Below are positions 22,660 through 31,308 of a DNA stretch of 33,517 bases, one piece after another; the first letter of the stretch is position 1, and every line of letters begins with the position of its first letter. The position numbers and the translations under genes were made by a program. The DNA comes from Clostridia bacterium (GTDB taxonomy: Bacteria; Bacillota; Clostridia; Christensenellales; UBA1242): positions 1-33,517 of the forward strand of contig JAFTYD010000024.1 in assembly GCA_017464845.1 (NCBI GenBank), given 5' to 3'. The notes under the pieces were generated by a model that was given only the letters and a program-made list of their open reading frames with translations, ran no database searches and had not been told where the DNA came from.

Positions 22660-23673
22660 ATGAACATAGTTATTGATGCTTTTGGTGGAGATTATGCTCC
22701 AGTTGAAATTATTGAAGGTGCTTTGATTGCACTTAAAAAACATAAAGATTTAACAATCACTCTTTGTGGTGATGAAATTAAAATAAAAGAAATATTAAAT
22801 GGAAGAATTGAAAGAATTTCTATATCACATGCACCTGATGTGATATTAAATAGTGATTCACCAACAACAGCAATTCGTACAAAAAAAGATTCATCACTTG
22901 TTAGATGTTTCGATTTGCTTAAACATGATGATGAAACAGTGGCTTTAATTTCTGCAGGAAGTACAGGTGCTATTTTGTCTGGTGTAATTATGAAAACCGG
23001 AAGAATAAAAGGAATATCACGTCCAACTCTTGCACCGATTTTACCTACAGGAACTGATCGTTCTGTTATACTTGTAGATAGTGGAGCAAACGTTGATTGT
23101 AAACCAGTAAATCTTTTACATTTTGCATTGATGGGTTCTGCATATTATAAAATTATGACAGGTGAAAGTAATCCAAGAGTTGGATTGTTAAATATTGGAA
23201 CAGAAGATCATAAAGGTAATGATCTTATTAAAGAAACTTATCCATTGATGAAAGAATTACCTATAAATTTTATTGGTAGTGTTGAAGCTAGAGAAATAAT
23301 GTCTGGTGATATTGATGTTATGGTAGCTGATGGATTTGCTGGAAATGTTCTTTTAAAAACATTAGAAGGAACAGCTGGTACAATAGTAAAAACATTAAAA
23401 AAGAGCATAAAATCTAATATTTTTAGTATGTTTGGTGCACTTTTTATGAAAAAAACATTCAAAGAATTAAAAATGAAGTTAGATGCACATAGATATGGTG
23501 GCTCTCCATTTTTAGGTGCAAAAAAACTTGTTATGAAATGTCATGGTACTGCAAAAAGAGATACTGTTGTTGCAACAATTGAACAAACTATTCGTTTGCA
23601 CGAAAATAAATTAATTGAAAATATTTCAAATATGTTAAGTCAAACAACTTTGCAGGAGGATGAAAATGAGTAA
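22660..23673 (+). CDS. plsX: phosphate acyltransferase PlsX
   Basis: Makes acyl phosphate from acyl-ACP for phosphatidic acid synthesis. The 337 residues are typical. IVIDAFGGDYAPVEIIEGAL at the start, SAGSTGAILSGVIMKTGRIKGISRP, LVDSGANVDCKP, LLNIGTEDHKGNDL and VADGFAGNVLLKTLEG follow the family order. The usual acpP and fab genes do not follow. Instead rnc begins inside the plsX end (overlap of 8 bases), giving a coupled plsX-rnc-smc-ftsY operon. Confidence 0.96.
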   Translation: MNIVIDAFGGDYAPVEIIEGALIALKKHKDLTITLCGDEIKIKEILNGRIERISISHAPDVILNSDSPTTAIRTKKDSSLVRCFDLLKHDDETVALISAGSTGAILSGVIMKTGRIKGISRPTLAPILPTGTDRSVILVDSGANVDCKPVNLLHFALMGSAYYKIMTGESNPRVGLLNIGTEDHKGNDLIKETYPLMKELPINFIGSVEAREIMSGDIDVMVADGFAGNVLLKTLEGTAGTIVKTLKKSIKSNIFSMFGALFMKKTFKELKMKLDAHRYGGSPFLGAKKLVMKCHGTAKRDTVVATIEQTIRLHENKLIENISNMLSQTTLQEDENE

Positions 23674-24280
23674 ATTAAATTACACCTTCAAAAATAAAAA
23701 GCTGTTTGAACAAGCATTAACTCATGGCTCAAAATCAACTGAAAATTATCAAAGATTAGAATATCTTGGAGATAGTATTTTAGATTTTGTAGTTGGAGAA
23801 TATTTGTATTTTAATTGTGAAGAAAATGAAGGTGAGCTTACTGTTTTTAGATCTCATTTTGTTTCTGAAAATAATCTTTGCCAAGTGTTTGATAATCTTG
23901 GTTTAGAAAAGTATGCTAATATTGGAAAATCTCTTCAAGGTAATATTCCAAAAACTGTAAAAGCAGATATGGTTGAATCATTAATTGCTGCAATATATTT
24001 GGATTCTGATATGGATACAGTTAAAGAATTTATATTTAATGTTTTAAATTTAGATACCTATGGAGAATTGGAAAATGATAATTATAAGTCTCAGTTACAA
24101 GAATTGATACAAGCAAACTTTAAGTGTTCAATCAAATATGTAACAGAAAAAGAAGATGATAATTTTGTTTCAGATTTTTATATGGATGATGATAAAATCG
24201 CAACAGGTTATGGTCATAATAAATTAGAGGCTGAACAAAATTGTGCTTATGTTGCACTGCAAAAATTATTTATTGATTAA
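23666..24280 (+). CDS. rnc: ribonuclease III
   Basis: Cuts double-stranded RNA in rRNA maturation and regulation. The signature reads YQRLEYLGDSILDFVVGEY (canonical ERLEFLGDA). The second metal-binding Asp/Glu block is ADMVESLIAAIYLD, and a double-stranded-RNA-binding domain occupies about residues 132-204. At 204 residues it is somewhat short. ATG 23666 is preferred to ATG 23660: the latter touches the AGGAGG (23654-23659), the former has six-base spacing. It overlaps plsX by eight bases and lies 22 bases before smc. Confidence 0.95.
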   Translation: MSKLNYTFKNKKLFEQALTHGSKSTENYQRLEYLGDSILDFVVGEYLYFNCEENEGELTVFRSHFVSENNLCQVFDNLGLEKYANIGKSLQGNIPKTVKADMVESLIAAIYLDSDMDTVKEFIFNVLNLDTYGELENDNYKSQLQELIQANFKCSIKYVTEKEDDNFVSDFYMDDDKIATGYGHNKLEAEQNCAYVALQKLFID

Positions 24281-24302
24281 GATTTTTTGGGGATAATAAA
24301 TT

Positions 24303-27300
24303 ATGTATTTTAAAAAGATAGAAATGGTTGGTTTTAAATCTTTTGCTGATAGAACTACTATTGAATTTAATGGTGGATTTACTGCAATTGTTGGACCAAA
24401 TGGTTGTGGAAAAAGTAATGTTTCTGATGCTATTAGATGGGTTTTGGGTGAACAAAGTGCAAAATCTCTTCGTGGTGATAACATGCAGGACGTTATCTTT
24501 AAGGGAACAGAAAAAAGAAGAAGTTTATCTTATTGTGAAGTCAGCTTAACTTTTGATAATGCTGATAGATTTTTTAATATAGAATATGATGAACTTACTA
24601 TAACAAGAAAACTTTATCGTTCAGGAGAAAGTGAATATTTAATTAACAAAAATACATGTAGATTGAAAGATATTGTTGATATATTATTTGATAGTGGTAT
24701 TGGTAAGAATGGATATTCAGTAATTGGACAAGGTAAAGTATCTCAAATTGTTGATCAAAAACCAGAAGAAAGAAGAGGTATGTTTGAAGAAGCTTCTGGT
24801 ATTGCAAAATTTAAATCAAGAAAAGATGAAGCTGAAAGAAAATTAGAAAGAACTAGAGATAACTTAACTAGACTTGATGATATTAGAGCAGAAATTGATA
24901 GACAAATGGGTCCACTTAGAAGACAAGCTGAAAATGCAAAAAAATATCTTGAATATAAAGGTCAACTTAAAGATTTAGAAGTTAATGCTTACATATACCA
25001 ATATGAAAATGCAAACAAATTTAAAGACGAAATAAATCTTAAGTTACAAGCAATTTCAGAAGAACTTGCACAAAGACAAGAAGATCTTGATAAAGCAACT
25101 GAAGAATATAATCAAAATATGAATGAACTTTCAAATTTTGATAAGCTTATTGCTGAACTTAATGAAAAGATTTTAACCTTGACTGTTGATATAGAAAAAC
25201 AAGAAGGGGAAACAAAAATTGCTAGAGAAAGAATTAACAATGCTCATAAAGAAAATGACAGAATTAATTTAGATATTACAAATGCAAATATAGCTTTGGA
25301 ATTGTGTACAAAACAGAAAGAAGAAAAGATTGAAGCTTTAAAAGAAACTCAAAAGAAACTTGATAGTTTAAATAAAATTTATCAAGAGCTTTCAGATAAA
25401 CATTTAAAACTTATTGATGAACTTGCTTTAAGTGAAAATGAAGCTGGGGAATCTCAACAAAAAGTTATTGATACACTTGGTTCATTATCAGATGTTAAGA
25501 GTAATGTTTCAAGACTTGATGCTCAAAGAAATTTACTTAAATCAAATTTAGAAAATATCGAAAATGAACTTAATGTTAACAATACAAAGATAATTGAAAT
25601 TCAAACACTTATTGATGAAAATTCTAAAAAAATCGTAGAATTTGACGAAAAACTCAAAAAAATCAAAGAAAATATTCAAAATATTTCAGGAAAATCATTT
25701 TTAGCTGAAAAAAGATTGAGAGAAATTGAGAATAATAGAGCTAATACAACAACACAAATTAAAGTCTATGAAAACAGAAAAAAACTTTTAACAGAAATGC
25801 AAACTGAATATGAAGGATATGCAAATTCTGTAAAAAAACTTTTAAAAGAATGTGAAAAGAATTTAGAATTCAAAGAAAAGATTGTTGGTGTTTTAGCATC
25901 ATTGATTAAGGTTCCAGAAAAGTTTGAAACAGCTATTGAAATTGCACTTGGTAGCGCTGTTCAAAACATTGTTACTTTTGATGAAGAAGGTGCAAAGGAA
26001 TTAATTTCTTATTTAAAACAAAATAATTTTGGTAGAGCTACATTCTTACCTATCAAATCAATGAAAAGAAGAAGTTTTGATGAAAGACTAATTCAAGGTA
26101 AAACTGGTGTTTATGGACTAGCATCAAACCTAATTCAATATAATCCAAGAATTGAAAGTGTTATTAGCAATTTACTTGGTTCAACTGTTATTGTTGAAAA
26201 TTTAAAAATTGCTGTTGATCTTGCTAGACAAAATTCATTTAGTTTTAGAATTGTTACACTTGAAGGTGATGTTGTAAGTACACAAGGTTCATTGACAGGT
26301 GGTAGTCAAAAGAATAATTCAGTAAACTTAATTAGCCGTGCTAGAGAAATTGAAACTTTAGGAAAAGAAATTGAAAGATTAAATATTTCATTAACTGAAC
26401 TTGTTAAGGAAGAGGAGACTCTTAGAGCAAATTTTGATAATGAAAAACAAGAACAAAAGAGTTTAGAAGAAAATAAAAATCTTGTTGAAATTGAACTTGT
26501 AAAGAGTCAAGAAAAACATCAAAAACTTTCAGAAGATTTAAAAAATCTTAATGAAGATATAGATGTTATGAGTCAAGAAAAACAAACTATTATAAATAAA
26601 CTCGCATTAATTGAAGAAGATTTGAAACAATCTAATTTAATTGAAAGTGCACTTAGTGGAAATAAAGAAGATGCCGATCAATTAATTAAACAAAAACAAG
26701 AAAAGTTTAATGCGTTAAGAAAAGAAAGAGATGAAATTGTTTCAAATATGACAACAGTTAAGGTTGATATTGCTTCTTGTGAAGCTAATACAAAATCTTT
26801 AAATGATGATATTGAAAGATTGACAAATGAAATTTCAAAACAAAAAAATAATATTTCTATTTTTGAAGAACATTTAAAATCTAACAATGAATTTATTGAC
26901 CAAGCTGAAGAGATGATTAAAATTCAAATCGAAAGAGCTCCATCTTCAAAAGCAAAATCTGAACTTATGAGAGTTAAAGATGAAAGAGTAAAACATGAAA
27001 ATAGTAAAATTGAAATTTCAAATAATATTAAAAGATTAGATGAAAATAAAACTATTTTTATGGATAAAATTTCTCAACTTAATGATAAAAAGTATAGAGA
27101 AGAAACTAATCTTATGAAGATTGATACTGAACTTGAAACAATGCAAGAAAGAATTTATGAAGAATATAATCTTGTTTATGCAGGTTGTTTAGAACTTCGT
27201 AGACCTGATTTTGATATTGATGTGGCTATGCCTGAAATCAATAAACTTAAAAAGAGTATTTCTGCTCTTGGCTATGTAAATGTAAATGCAATTGAAGATT

Positions 27301-27893
27301 GTTCAACACTTCTCGATAGATATAATGATTTAACAACTCAATCAGATGATTTAAGAAAAGCTGAAGGAGATTTAGTTGCAATTATTAAAGATTTATCAAA
27401 TGAAATGGTAACTAAATTTAATGAAGAGTTTGATAAAATCAATGAAAGTTTCAAAATTGTATTTAAGGAATTGTTTGGTGGTGGAAATGCTAGGTTAGAA
27501 CTTACAGAAAATGAAGATCCACTTGCAGCAGGTGTTGAAATTATGGTTCAACTTCCAGGTAAAGCCGCAAATAAACTTTCTTTACTTAGTGGTGGAGAGA
27601 AAACTTTAACAGCAATTGCTTTACTTTTCTCAATTTTAAGATTAAAACCACTTCCATTCTCTCTTCTCGACGAAATTGAAGCTGCTCTTGATGATGCAAA
27701 TATTGAAAGATTTGCTTCATATTTGAAAAAATTGTCAGATTCAACTCAATTTATCGTTATTACACATAGAAAACCAACAATGGAACTTGCTGATGCATTA
27801 TATGGTGTAACAATGGAAGAAAAAGGTGTTTCAAAGATTGTTTCTGTTAAACTTTCTGATGCTATTAAACAAGCTGAAACAGAACAAAACTAA
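24303..27893 (+). CDS. smc: chromosome segregation ATPase SMC
   Basis: The motor of condensin with ScpA and ScpB (also in this window). Of 1196 residues, the N-terminal head has MVGFKSFADRTTIEF and Walker A GPNGCGKSN. A long coiled coil (about 170-500) leads to the hinge (about 520-640, with IALGSAVQNIV and GRATFLPI), and a second coil (about 680-1020) returns. The C-terminal head has the ABC signature LSGGEKTL and Walker B LLDEIEAALDDAN. Length and order match Firmicutes SMC. Between rnc and ftsY, as is typical. Confidence 0.98.
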   Translation: MYFKKIEMVGFKSFADRTTIEFNGGFTAIVGPNGCGKSNVSDAIRWVLGEQSAKSLRGDNMQDVIFKGTEKRRSLSYCEVSLTFDNADRFFNIEYDELTITRKLYRSGESEYLINKNTCRLKDIVDILFDSGIGKNGYSVIGQGKVSQIVDQKPEERRGMFEEASGIAKFKSRKDEAERKLERTRDNLTRLDDIRAEIDRQMGPLRRQAENAKKYLEYKGQLKDLEVNAYIYQYENANKFKDEINLKLQAISEELAQRQEDLDKATEEYNQNMNELSNFDKLIAELNEKILTLTVDIEKQEGETKIARERINNAHKENDRINLDITNANIALELCTKQKEEKIEALKETQKKLDSLNKIYQELSDKHLKLIDELALSENEAGESQQKVIDTLGSLSDVKSNVSRLDAQRNLLKSNLENIENELNVNNTKIIEIQTLIDENSKKIVEFDEKLKKIKENIQNISGKSFLAEKRLREIENNRANTTTQIKVYENRKKLLTEMQTEYEGYANSVKKLLKECEKNLEFKEKIVGVLASLIKVPEKFETAIEIALGSAVQNIVTFDEEGAKELISYLKQNNFGRATFLPIKSMKRRSFDERLIQGKTGVYGLASNLIQYNPRIESVISNLLGSTVIVENLKIAVDLARQNSFSFRIVTLEGDVVSTQGSLTGGSQKNNSVNLISRAREIETLGKEIERLNISLTELVKEEETLRANFDNEKQEQKSLEENKNLVEIELVKSQEKHQKLSEDLKNLNEDIDVMSQEKQTIINKLALIEEDLKQSNLIESALSGNKEDADQLIKQKQEKFNALRKERDEIVSNMTTVKVDIASCEANTKSLNDDIERLTNEISKQKNNISIFEEHLKSNNEFIDQAEEMIKIQIERAPSSKAKSELMRVKDERVKHENSKIEISNNIKRLDENKTIFMDKISQLNDKKYREETNLMKIDTELETMQERIYEEYNLVYAGCLELRRPDFDIDVAMPEINKLKKSISALGYVNVNAIEDCSTLLDRYNDLTTQSDDLRKAEGDLVAIIKDLSNEMVTKFNEEFDKINESFKIVFKELFGGGNARLELTENEDPLAAGVEIMVQLPGKAANKLSLLSGGEKTLTAIALLFSILRLKPLPFSLLDEIEAALDDANIERFASYLKKLSDSTQFIVITHRKPTMELADALYGVTMEEKGVSKIVSVKLSDAIKQAETEQN

Positions 27894-27908
27894 TATTTTG
27901 GAGGAAAT

Positions 27909-28805
27909 ATGGGTTTATTTAAAAAAATTGGACAAGCTCTCAAGAAAACTAGAGAAGCTATTGGTAGAAAAATTGATGCTATTTTAAGTCATGGTCAATT
28001 AAATGATGAATTTTATGATGATTTATGTGATATTTTAATTTCTTGTGATATTGGCGTAAAAACTAGTATGCAAATTGTAGAAGAAGTTAGAACTAAGGCT
28101 CATAAAGAAAAAATAAGAACTGCCGAAGATGTAAAAAAAGCATTAAAACAAGTTTTGGTTGATATGTTCGAAGAATTACCAAAAATTGAAATAGAATATC
28201 CTTGTATTATAACTATTATCGGGGTTAATGGTGTTGGTAAAACTACAACTATTGGTAAGCTTTCTAAATATTTTAAAAATAATAAAAAAGAAGTTACTTT
28301 AGTTGCTGGAGATACATTTAGAGCTGCTGCCTCTGCACAGCTTAATGAATGGGCTGATAGAACTAAAACAAGAATTATAAAACATGAAGAAGGTGCTGAT
28401 GCTGCTGCCGTTGTTTTTGATGGAATTAGTAGTGCAAAAGCTAAAAAGACAGATGTATTAATAGTTGATACAGCTGGAAGATTGCATACAAAAACAAACT
28501 TGATGGAAGAATTAAAGAAAATCGATAAAGTAATCAATAGAGAATATGAAAATGCACATAAATACAATTTTATTGTTTTAGATTCTACAACAGGTCAAAA
28601 TGCGTTATCTCAAATTAATGCTTTTTCTGAATATGTCGATATTGATGGAATAGTTTTAACAAAACTTGATGGTACTGCAAAGGGTGGAGTTATTGTTGCA
28701 ATTGAAAAAGAATATAAACTTCCTGTTGTGTTTGTTGGAACAGGAGAAGGTGTTGATGATATCGATACTTTCAATGCAAAAGAATTTGTTGATGAATTGT
28801 TTTAG
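27909..28805 (+). CDS. ftsY: signal recognition particle receptor FtsY
   Basis: SRP-receptor GTPase for co-translational membrane insertion. Of 298 residues, there is no acidic A domain, only the N and G domains as in short Firmicutes forms. GTPase motifs: GVNGVGKTTTIGKLS (G1), DTFRAAA, VDTAGRLH (G3) and TKLDGTAKGG (G4/G5). GGAGG precedes the ATG. It follows smc by 15 bases and is the last gene of the operon, ended by a terminator. Confidence 0.97.
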   Translation: MGLFKKIGQALKKTREAIGRKIDAILSHGQLNDEFYDDLCDILISCDIGVKTSMQIVEEVRTKAHKEKIRTAEDVKKALKQVLVDMFEELPKIEIEYPCIITIIGVNGVGKTTTIGKLSKYFKNNKKEVTLVAGDTFRAAASAQLNEWADRTKTRIIKHEEGADAAAVVFDGISSAKAKKTDVLIVDTAGRLHTKTNLMEELKKIDKVINREYENAHKYNFIVLDSTTGQNALSQINAFSEYVDIDGIVLTKLDGTAKGGVIVAIEKEYKLPVVFVGTGEGVDDIDTFNAKEFVDELF

Positions 28806-28813
28806 TATTAAAT

Positions 28814-28848
28814 AAAAAGATGTTACGTTTTAAGTATCATCTTTTTTT
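28814..28848 (+). terminator. intrinsic terminator after ftsY
   Basis: GATGTTAC (28819-28826) pairs, with one mismatch, with GTATCATC (28834-28841). It is preceded by AAAAA and followed by seven T. Confidence 0.75.
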
Positions 28849-28911
28849 ATGTACAAGCAAATTTCTACATTTTTCAACATATATATAATACATAGCTTAG
28901 TGAGGATATGT

Positions 28912-29601
28912 ATGATTGTTGAAAATTTTATATATTTTATTAGTAGAATATGTTGCTTTACAAATTACATAAATAATGTACAAGGTTTCCCTAAACCATT
29001 AACGAACAAAGAGGAACAAGATTATTTTGATAAGATGAAGGAAGGGGATTCAAATGCTAGAGAAAAACTTATAAATCATAATTTACGACTTGTAGCCCAT
29101 ATTGTTAAAAAGTATGCAAATTCTTTAGAGGCTGATGATTTAATTTCTGTTGGTATTATAGGTTTAATTAAGGCAATAGATTCATTTGATTATAGCAAAG
29201 GTGTTCAACTTTCAACTTACGCAGCTAGATGTATTGATAATGAAATATTAATGCTTATTAGAGCAAACAAAAAACATAAAAATGTTGTATCATTAAATAA
29301 TTTATATTCAACAGATAATGAAGAAAATGATTTAGAACTTATGGATATTCTTGCAGCAGAAGATGAAGAAGTTTTTGAACAAGTTGAAAATAATATAATG
29401 ATGGAAAAATTAAAAATACTTATTGATAGAAATTTGTCTGGGAGAGAAAAAGACATAATTGAACTTAGGTATGGACTAGGAAAAAATAAACCAATGACAC
29501 AAAAAGATGTTGCTAAACTTCTAGGGATATCTAGATCATATATTTCAAGAATAGAAAGTAAGGCAATTGATATTATAAAAAAAGATGTTGACAATATTTA
29601 A
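28912..29601 (+). CDS. sigK: RNA polymerase sporulation sigma factor SigK (with pro-sequence)
   Basis: Mother-cell late sigma factor. This 229-residue protein has the SigK-type start: a hydrophobic segment (about 1-20), then NYINNVQGFPKPLTNKEE, like the pro-sequence and following region of Bacillus pro-SigK. Region 2 (NHNLRLVAHIVKKYAN, DDLISVGIIGLIKAIDSF, STYAARCIDNEILM) and region 4 (LSGREKDIIELRYGL, MTQKDVAKLLGISRSYISRIE) are intact. It is uninterrupted (no skin element). ATG 28912 is chosen for GAGG six bases upstream; the in-frame ATG 63 bases earlier lacks a ribosome site. A SpoIVFB-like protease, its usual activator, is in the window. SigE-like matches upstream (GCAAATT-N14-CATATATA) are weak. 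Confidence 0.9.
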   Translation: MIVENFIYFISRICCFTNYINNVQGFPKPLTNKEEQDYFDKMKEGDSNAREKLINHNLRLVAHIVKKYANSLEADDLISVGIIGLIKAIDSFDYSKGVQLSTYAARCIDNEILMLIRANKKHKNVVSLNNLYSTDNEENDLELMDILAAEDEEVFEQVENNIMMEKLKILIDRNLSGREKDIIELRYGLGKNKPMTQKDVAKLLGISRSYISRIESKAIDIIKKDVDNI

Positions 29602-29607
29602 AAATTC

Positions 29608-29635
29608 TTGATTTTTATTTAATTTGTGATATAAT
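29608..29635 (+). promoter_or_regulatory. SigA-type promoter for rnpB
   Basis: TTGATT (29608-29613), 16-base spacer, TATAAT (29630-29635), five bases or so ahead of the predicted 5' end of the RNA. Confidence 0.8.
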
Positions 29636-29639
29636 GAAT

Positions 29640-29989
29640 ATATCAGTTAGCCAGACAGTCGCTTCATATTTGTTATGAATATGAAGAGGAAAGTCCGGGC
29701 TTCAAGAGAAAAGAATGCTGGTTAACGGCCAGTGGAGGCGACTCTAAGGAAAGTGCAACAGAAATAGACTTCTCAATTTTTTGAGTAAAGGTGGAAAGGT
29801 AGGGTAAGAGCCTACCGGATATGTGGTGACACATATTGCTCTGTAAACCCCATTCGAAGCAAGGTTAAGTAAAGATAATGTGCATTCTTTCACTTCTTTC
29901 AAAAACACCGCTGTAAGTTTTTTGGTAACAAAATTCGTAGATAGATGACTGTCTAAAACAGAACTCGGCTTATAGACTAGCTGATATTT
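29640..29989 (+). ncRNA. rnpB: RNase P RNA, bacterial type A
   Basis: Catalytic RNA of tRNA 5'-end maturation. Conserved blocks in order: GAGGAAAGTCCGGGC (29686-29700), GGTAAGAGCCTACCGG (29803-29818), the TAAACCCCATTCGAAGCAAG block (29844-29863) and ACAGAACTCGGCTTATAG (29958-29975). The ends pair as P1 (ATATCAGTTAG near 29640 with CTAGCTGATAT at 29977-29987). The length, about 350 bases, and layout fit type A, as in most Clostridia. Exact ends are inferred. Confidence 0.95.
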
Positions 29990-30017
29990 AAGATGTAAAT
30001 TTTTACATCTTTTTTTA
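29990..30017 (+). terminator. intrinsic terminator after rnpB
   Basis: AAGATGTAAA (29990-29999) pairs with TTTACATCTT (30002-30011), followed by a run of T. Confidence 0.9.
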
Positions 30018-30053
30018 TGTATAAATACAAGAAATATTGTTAACAATTTTAAT

Positions 30054-31286
30054 ATGAAAAATAAAGAATATATAAAAAATTTAACACAAACAATAATAAA
30101 TAGAGTTGAACTTCATGCACCAATTTTATACGATAATAATATTAAATTTGAAAGCATAAAATATCTTGGAATAAATATTAATTTGCCTATTTTTAAATTT
30201 GAAAAAAAGTTGACAAAAAATCATTTAAAAGCATTTATATTAGCACAAAAATCAGTTGAATTTAATTTAATTTTATTTGAAGAAATGTTAACAAAAAAAG
30301 ATAGAAAACTTCTTGCGAAAATAAAAAATCTTTTTATAATAAATTCAAATTTTATTTCATTAAGTGCAATTGAGACAATAAATAAGCTAAATATTAATTA
30401 TTATTCCAAGATAAATTTTAAGGAAAATCTTAATGAAAATTATTTTAGTATTTATGGTGAGGTTATAAATTTAAGCTATAAAAACATGTTTTTATCGAAA
30501 AAAGAAGAAAAAAATGATGTTTTTTTTGATTTAAATATGTTTTTATTGAACGGACAGAATTATTTTTTAAAATTAAATAATAAATTAAATCATGAAAAAG
30601 AGATTGATTTTGAAATAAATATACCTTTAAAAAAAGGGTATTACTTTTTTAAAAAAATGTCAAATTGTATTGTTGTTGAAAACATAACAACAAAAGAAAA
30701 GTTATATTTTAATTTTTCAACAAGTTATCAAGATATATCATTTTCTCATATTGACGGATTGGAAAATTCTACCTTGGCTTGTATAAATTTAAAGGTTAAA
30801 ACAAAATTAAAACCAAAAGAACATAAAGCATATTTTTTTAATTTTGGAGATACAAAATTTATATTAAAAAATCAAAAGATTATGGAAAAATTTTTTATAC
30901 TTTCAGTAGAAAAATTAAATGAAATTTTTAATTTAAAAATAAAAACAAATCGTTCTGAATTTGATTATAATTTTAATTATGATATGCCAAGAAGAATAAT
31001 AATAAATTGGTTAAATTTTTCGTGTGATAAAAAATTAGAATATAAATACTTTAGTTTTAAAAATTCAATTTTAGAAGAAAAAGATAATCAATATTTTTTA
31101 AAGAAAAATTTTAATTTAAACATAAAAGAAGTAGGAATTTTTAATGGAGAAATTTTTAAAAAAATATTAATTTTTAATGGTGATGAAAAGTTAATACAGA
31201 TTGGTCATACTAAATTTTTTAATGTAAATTCAATTAGTAAAAATACAATTAAAAAAAATGAGTCAATTAGTTTGTGTTTTGGATAA
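30054..31286 (+). CDS. 410-residue protein of unknown function
   Basis: I do not recognise this protein. It is very rich in Lys, Asn, Phe and Ile and looks more AT-biased than its neighbours, but the reading frame is long and intact. There are no membrane segments or signal peptide. A helical N-terminal part (about 1-125) is followed by a strand-rich middle (about 130-275, with FFDLNMFLLNGQNYF and KPKEHKAYFFNFG). A C-terminal part contains YDMPRRIIINWLNF, then more strands. The middle faintly recalls the beta-sandwich of carbohydrate-active GH94-type proteins, which is a guess. No ribosome site precedes ATG 30054. It ends 22 bases before rarA, which has its own promoter. Confidence 0.75.
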   Translation: MKNKEYIKNLTQTIINRVELHAPILYDNNIKFESIKYLGININLPIFKFEKKLTKNHLKAFILAQKSVEFNLILFEEMLTKKDRKLLAKIKNLFIINSNFISLSAIETINKLNINYYSKINFKENLNENYFSIYGEVINLSYKNMFLSKKEEKNDVFFDLNMFLLNGQNYFLKLNNKLNHEKEIDFEINIPLKKGYYFFKKMSNCIVVENITTKEKLYFNFSTSYQDISFSHIDGLENSTLACINLKVKTKLKPKEHKAYFFNFGDTKFILKNQKIMEKFFILSVEKLNEIFNLKIKTNRSEFDYNFNYDMPRRIIINWLNFSCDKKLEYKYFSFKNSILEEKDNQYFLKKNFNLNIKEVGIFNGEIFKKILIFNGDEKLIQIGHTKFFNVNSISKNTIKKNESISLCFG

Positions 31287-31301
31287 AAAATAATATATAA
31301 T
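31272..31301 (+). promoter_or_regulatory. SigA-type promoter for rarA
   Basis: TTGTGT (31272-31277, imperfect), 18-base spacer, perfect TATAAT (31296-31301). ATG 31309 begins seven bases later and has no ribosome site, so the message would be leaderless. The -35 lies in the end of the previous gene. Confidence 0.55.
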
Positions 31302-31308
31302 ATAAACT

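Noticed and set aside
28100-28567. 155-codon minus-strand open frame inside ftsY
   Set aside because: It is a shadow of the well-conserved FtsY frame, with a composition typical of antisense reading.
28849-28911. 21-residue N-terminal extension of SigK from an upstream ATG
   Set aside because: No ribosome site there, while ATG 28912 has a well-placed GAGG and gives the usual SigK N-terminus.
28912-29601. skin-type interruption of sigK
   Set aside because: The frame runs intact through regions 2 and 4; no insertion or recombinase is present.
29744-30046. Open frame of 100 codons on the minus strand over the rnpB region
   Set aside because: It lies across the conserved RNase P RNA and its terminator; the RNA explains the sequence.
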